A stretch of 13,838 nucleotides of DNA from Candidatus Nanopelagicales bacterium. GTDB lineage: Bacteria > Actinomycetota > Actinomycetes > S36-B12 > UBA10799. Below the pieces are notes generated by a model. It did no database searches and had not been told where the DNA came from. It saw nothing but the letters and a program-made list of their open reading frames with translations. How positions within the stretch are numbered: the first letter of the stretch is position 1; every line of letters begins with the position of its first letter. Made by a program: the position numbers and the translations under genes. Positions 10,927 to 13,838 of this stretch are shown piece after piece. The stretch is from contig JALOLM010000192.1 in NCBI GenBank assembly GCA_025455985.1, positions 1 through 13,838 of the forward strand, given 5' to 3'.

Positions 10927-10949
10927 AGGCTAACCTCGGGGTGCGACAC
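10927..10949 (-). promoter_or_regulatory. Putative RecA-independent DNA-damage promoter of uvrA (PafBC type)
   Basis: On the minus strand, GTGTCGCAC (10941-10949) is followed by exactly eight bases and then TAGCCT (10927-10932), six bases before the uvrA GTG. The mycobacterial RecA-independent promoter consensus, as I remember it, is TTGTCRGTG, eight bases, TANNNT. The core TGTCR, the spacing and the -10 all match; the outer bases of the left element do not. The regulator PafBC is inferred, since its genes are outside the window. Confidence 0.55.
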
Positions 10950-10991
10950 CGCACGGGCAGAGTCCGGCTGTGGCTCACCGAGGGTGGGTAA

Positions 10992-10997
10992 TAGCGT
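10992..10997 (+). promoter_or_regulatory. Putative -10 element of the DUF1275 gene (leaderless)
   Basis: TAGCGT ends six bases before the GTG at 11004, with no Shine-Dalgarno sequence between. The arrangement mirrors that of uvrA on the other strand of the same 83-base divergent spacer. I see no convincing -35 element. Confidence 0.4.
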
Positions 10998-11003
10998 TCT
11001 CGG

Positions 11004-11702
11004 GTGGCCGACACCGCTGTGGACAGCACCGACAGGTACCGATTCTTCGCACGACCTTGGCTGGCTGCCCTGGCGCTCGCCTGGACGGTGGGGGTGATTG
11101 ATGCGTATTCGTTCGAGGCCTACGGGGTTTTCACGTCCAATCAGGCGGGAAACCTCGTCGTCCTGGGTACCCAGCTTCCGCAGGACCCCGCCAGAGCCGG
11201 ACTGGCTGCCCTTTCACTTCTCGGCGCGGTGGTCGGGGTGGCCGTCGCCAGCCTGATCCAACGCGCACTCCAGCGTCACGCATGGCTGCAGATCGCTGTG
11301 CCGATGCTGTTGATGATCGCGCTGATTCTGCTGACCTCATTCATGCGGCAGGTGCTCAACAGTCCCGCCACCATGCTGGTGCCCATCACCAGCATGGCCC
11401 TGGCCGGCCTCGCGACGGCCGTGCTGCGGGTGCCGGCGGTACGAGGCTGGATCACGGCAAACACCGGGGCGGTTCTCACGACAGTGCATACGGTGTTCGA
11501 GGGTCCGAAGGCCCGGACTTCCGGCGGTCAGCCCGTGCAGTCGGCCGTCATGATCACGCTGGGATTCCTGTGCGGTGCTCTGGCGTGGGGCTCGGGGATA
11601 TTGGGTTCCAACGAACCGACCCTGCCTGCGCTTCTGCCGACCGCTGTGGCGGTGGGCCTGGCCGTGGCCAATGACATCAAGTCCCGCCCCAAACGGGTCT
11701 GA
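11004..11702 (+). CDS. DUF1275 (YoaK-like) integral membrane protein
   Basis: The 232-residue product matches the DUF1275/YoaK family of small membrane proteins of unknown function. The family hallmark lies at the start: GVIDAYSFEAYGVFTSNQAGNLVVLG at 30-55 corresponds to the usual acidic first helix followed by the F-x-x-N-x-x-G-N segment. About six membrane segments can be seen, at roughly 18-40, 65-87, 95-113, 123-142, 180-200 and 206-223, with a basic C-terminal tail. The GTG start is chosen because it is the first start in the open frame and a TANNNT hexamer sits six bases before it. It is divergent from uvrA and 52 bases upstream of the metallo-hydrolase gene. Transport of a small molecule is a guess that the sequence does not prove. 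Confidence 0.85.
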   Translation: MADTAVDSTDRYRFFARPWLAALALAWTVGVIDAYSFEAYGVFTSNQAGNLVVLGTQLPQDPARAGLAALSLLGAVVGVAVASLIQRALQRHAWLQIAVPMLLMIALILLTSFMRQVLNSPATMLVPITSMALAGLATAVLRVPAVRGWITANTGAVLTTVHTVFEGPKARTSGGQPVQSAVMITLGFLCGALAWGSGILGSNEPTLPALLPTAVAVGLAVANDIKSRPKRV

Positions 11703-11741
11703 TCCCGGACCGCGACAGGACTTTCACATCTGGCCCACGAG

Positions 11742-11747
11742 TAGATT
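11742..11747 (+). promoter_or_regulatory. Putative -10 element of the metallo-hydrolase/permease unit
   Basis: TAGATT ends seven bases before the ATG at 11755, again without a Shine-Dalgarno sequence, in the 52-base gap after the DUF1275 gene. It suggests a separate leaderless start for the two downstream genes. No clear -35 element is visible. Confidence 0.35.
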
Positions 11748-11754
11748 CACTGCC

Positions 11755-12355
11755 ATGACCTACACCGGAAAGACTCATGTGGGCGGGCCGGCAGACGTCC
11801 ACGAGTTGGGGCAGTTGACGATCACCAAGCTGGCAGTCGGCCCCATGGACAACAACACCTACCTGCTGCGCTGCAGGCAGACCGGTGAGCAACTGCTGAT
11901 CGATGCGGCCGCCGAGGCCGACCGCATCCTGGATCTCGTCGGCCCCGACGGTCTGGCCACCATCGTGACCACCCATGCGCACCCCGACCATTGGGGTGCT
12001 CTGGCGGAGGTCCGCAAACAGACGGGCGCGACGAGCGTGGCCCATGAGGTGGACGCAGCGGCCCTCGGCGACCTCGTAGATGCCACCGTCCGCGACCGGG
12101 ACGTGGTCAGCGTCGGCCATGCTCTACGACGACCCGATGGGGCAGCCTCACCTGTTCACAGGAGACTGCCTGTTCCCCGGTGGCATCGGCAAGACGTGGA
12201 CGCCTGAGGACTTCGACAACCTGCTGGCGGGCGTACGCACGCGAATCTTTGATGCCCTGCCCGATGAGACGTGGGTCTACCCCGGGCATGGCTGGGATAC
12301 GACAGTTGGCGCAGAGCGGCCCTCGCTGCCCGACTGGGAAGCCCGCAAGTGGTGA
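11755..12355 (+). pseudogene. Metallo-beta-lactamase-fold hydrolase, frameshifted by internal deletion
   Basis: The first part (from the ATG at 11755) reads as a glyoxalase-II-like MBL hydrolase: KLAVGPMDNNTYLLR at 25-39 and the metal motif THAHPDHW at 73-80 (His74, His76, Asp78, His79). After DRDVVSVG (114-121) similarity stops near base 12117. From 12119 another frame continues MLYDDPMGQPHLFTGDCLFPGG, with the bridging Asp of FTGD, and later YPGHGWDTT with a metal-binding His, ending at 12353-12355. The normal segment between, including the GHTPGS loop and its metal-binding His, is absent from all three frames: about 18 codons, lost out of frame. The first frame runs on to a stop near 12207. 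As sequenced it is inactive. A homologue sits beside uvrA in many actinobacteria; the natural substrate is unknown. Confidence 0.87.
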
Positions 12356-13638
12356 ACTCTTCGGGGTCGAAGGGCGGAATCAGCACTATCTCCGCGGCCG
12401 CGATGGGCGTGGGCGGCATGATGGGCGCCGGCCTCTACACGCTACTGGGACTGGCCGCTACGAGCACCGGCACGTGGCTGCCCGTTGCCTTTCTGTTGGC
12501 CGGCCTAGTCGCTGCCCTCAGCGTCTACTCCTACTCCAAACTCGGAGCCAAGTACCCCAGTCGGGGTGGCGCCGCCGAATTCCTACTCGAGGAGTTCGGC
12601 CAGGGTGTCATTTCCGGTGGCCTGAACGTGTTCCAGTACGTCGCCTATCTCATCGCGACGGCGCTCTACGCCGCAGGATTCGCCGAGTACGTCTCAATCG
12701 TCATGGGAGGTGACCTCCCGGCATGGGTTCCGAAGGCGATCGGCGCTGGCGTTGTTCTTCTCTTCATGTTCGTGAACATCATCGGGACGAAGTTGGTGGG
12801 CCGCGCCGAGACGGTCATCATCGGCATCGAGTCCGCAATCCTCATCGGCTTCGTCGCACTTGGCGTCACCAAAGCCGACTTCGGCAACATCACGTCCGGG
12901 GAGCACAGCAGCCTCGGTGTCCTGACCGGGGCGGCGCTGCTCTACGTCACGTATCAGGGCTTCGGTGTGGTCACCAATACAGCCGGCGAGATGTTGCAGC
13001 CCAACAAACAGTTGCCACGGGCGATGTTCAGCGCCTTGGCCATCGTGGCGGTGGTCTACCTGGTGGTGAGCAGCCTCGTGGTGGCCCTGGTCCCTTTGAA
13101 CGAGATCGAGGCGGACGCGGGGCACGTCCTCGCCGATGCCGGGCGGGCGGTCCTGGGCACAGCCGGATTCGTGATCATCTCAACGGCGGCGATCCTGGCG
13201 ACGGCTTCCGCGGTGAACGCCACGATCTTCGCCGCTTCGAACATCGGATACGACGTTGCCCGCAACAAGCAGATCTCGGCATCCCTGACGCGGACCGTCT
13301 GGAAGTCTGCTCCCCTGTCGCTGTTCATCAGCGCCTCCGTGACGGTCGTCTTCGTTTTGTTCTTCCCACTCTCGGCGGTCGGCCAGATGACCAGCCTTGC
13401 TTTCCTGGTGGTCTACGGGGCGGTGAGCCTGGGCCACCTGCGGTTGCGAAAGCACACCGGTGCTGCGGCCTGGCCCCTCATCGGCGCAGTTGTGTTCAAC
13501 GCCGCGCTGTTCGTGGCGCTGTTGATCGACGCCATCCGCAGCGGCTCCCCTGCCACGTGGATCACTTTGTTGGCCGCACTGATCGGGAGTTTTGGTTTTG
13601 AGGCCTGGTTCCTGCGCCGCTCCGCGACGGCCCGCTGA
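12352..13638 (+). CDS. APC-superfamily amino acid/polyamine permease
   Basis: The 428-residue product is an inner-membrane transporter of the amino acid-polyamine-organocation superfamily. The first helix has the family glycine-rich break (GVGGMMGAGLY, 19-29). About twelve membrane segments are visible, roughly at 13-34, 43-64, 87-115, 127-147, 152-172, 187-207, 222-247, 266-292, 318-340, 345-362, 374-393 and 399-420. The sixth carries the YQGFG stretch and is followed by the conserved GEMLQPNKQLPRA loop (212-224). The substrate cannot be told. I chose the GTG at 12352, which overlaps the TGA of the metallo-hydrolase as GTGA and has a GGGAAG ten bases upstream. The GTG just before it (12349) is an alternative, and the frame is open another 27 codons without family-like sequence. 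Coupling to the upstream gene is probably weakened by that gene's frameshift. Confidence 0.9.
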   Translation: MNSSGSKGGISTISAAAMGVGGMMGAGLYTLLGLAATSTGTWLPVAFLLAGLVAALSVYSYSKLGAKYPSRGGAAEFLLEEFGQGVISGGLNVFQYVAYLIATALYAAGFAEYVSIVMGGDLPAWVPKAIGAGVVLLFMFVNIIGTKLVGRAETVIIGIESAILIGFVALGVTKADFGNITSGEHSSLGVLTGAALLYVTYQGFGVVTNTAGEMLQPNKQLPRAMFSALAIVAVVYLVVSSLVVALVPLNEIEADAGHVLADAGRAVLGTAGFVIISTAAILATASAVNATIFAASNIGYDVARNKQISASLTRTVWKSAPLSLFISASVTVVFVLFFPLSAVGQMTSLAFLVVYGAVSLGHLRLRKHTGAAAWPLIGAVVFNAALFVALLIDAIRSGSPATWITLLAALIGSFGFEAWFLRRSATAR

Positions 13639-13657
13639 GTGTCGGCAGGCGTCAGTT

Positions 13658-13838
13658 TCAGGCAGTCCGGTCCGGGTCACTGCGATCGACCACCCGCTCG
13701 TGGATCAGACTGGCGATCACGGTCACGCTCAAGATGGCAACGATCACCGCCAGACTGGTCCAGTTCGAGATCACCGGCACGTCATAGGGCTCGCCGTCGT
13801 TGAGGAACGGCAGGGAGTTCTCATGCATCGCCTCGAGG
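13658..13838 (-). CDS. TerC family membrane protein, C-terminal end (cut by window edge)
   Basis: The minus strand encodes the last 59 residues of a TerC-family integral membrane protein. The diagnostic stretch is HENSLPFLNDGEPYDVPVIS (residues 5-24 of the fragment), close to the family's H-x-N-x-LPF-x-N-x-GE, VPxIS pattern. It is followed by the final membrane helix (SLAVIVAILSVTVIASLI, 28-45) and a short charged tail. TerC proteins are linked to metal homeostasis (tellurite or manganese) in other bacteria; the role here is not shown. It is convergent with the permease gene, only 19 bases apart, with no terminator seen. terC next to uvrB is common in actinobacteria, so uvrB may lie just beyond the right edge. 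Confidence 0.82.
   Translation of the reverse strand, partial: LEAMHENSLPFLNDGEPYDVPVISNWTSLAVIVAILSVTVIASLIHERVVDRSDPDRTA

Noticed and set aside
13639..13657. Terminator between the convergent permease and terC genes
   Set aside because: Only 19 bases separate the stops and no stem-loop of useful length could be drawn there.

Overview
The window is high-GC chromosomal DNA from an actinobacterium (class Actinomycetia). This rests on three things: codons rich in G or C at the third position, frequent GTG starts, and a gene order typical of the group. On the minus strand runs uvrC-rapZ-yvcK-whiA-gap-pgk. Upstream of it lie uvrA, a Rieske gene, a metallo-beta-lactamase (MBL) gene and, at the right edge, terC, which in streptomycetes sit between uvrA and uvrB. 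I cannot name a genus.

Layout. 1-6054 (minus strand) is a compact cluster: uvrC (excision nuclease), rapZ (P-loop protein), yvcK (gluconeogenesis-factor/CofD-like), whiA (regulator), gap and the 5' end of pgk. Most junctions are four-base ATGA stop/start overlaps. 6089-6652 (plus) is a secreted SGNH hydrolase transcribed away from uvrC. 6653-6976 has no gene but carries a large imperfect inverted repeat between convergent genes. 6977-7550 (minus) is a membrane-anchored SGNH hydrolase broken by an out-of-frame deletion, directly behind a Tat/lipobox Rieske protein gene (7561-8004). 8080-10920 (minus) is a full-length uvrA. 11004-11702 (plus) is a DUF1275 membrane protein. 11755-12355 (plus) is an MBL hydrolase gene that has lost the segment carrying its GHTPGS motif, overlapping an APC-family permease (12352-13638). 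The end of terC (minus) closes the window.

How it works together. The left half joins nucleotide excision repair (UvrC; UvrA further on) to carbon-flux and cell-division regulators (RapZ, YvcK, WhiA) and lower glycolysis (GAPDH, PGK). uvrA has its own promoter, which fits the actinobacterial RecA-independent (PafBC-type) damage promoter pattern. Several genes (uvrC, uvrA, DUF1275, MBL) have a TANNNT hexamer 6-7 bases before the start codon and no Shine-Dalgarno sequence, so they are probably leaderless.

Most notable: three genes (yvcK, the second SGNH gene, the MBL gene) each appear to have lost an internal block of roughly 50-120 bases, with the rest continuing in another frame. This is either local gene decay or a sequence/assembly artefact, and the reads would tell. 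I found no phage, transposase, CRISPR array, tRNA or rRNA, and no convincing new defence or biosynthetic system.
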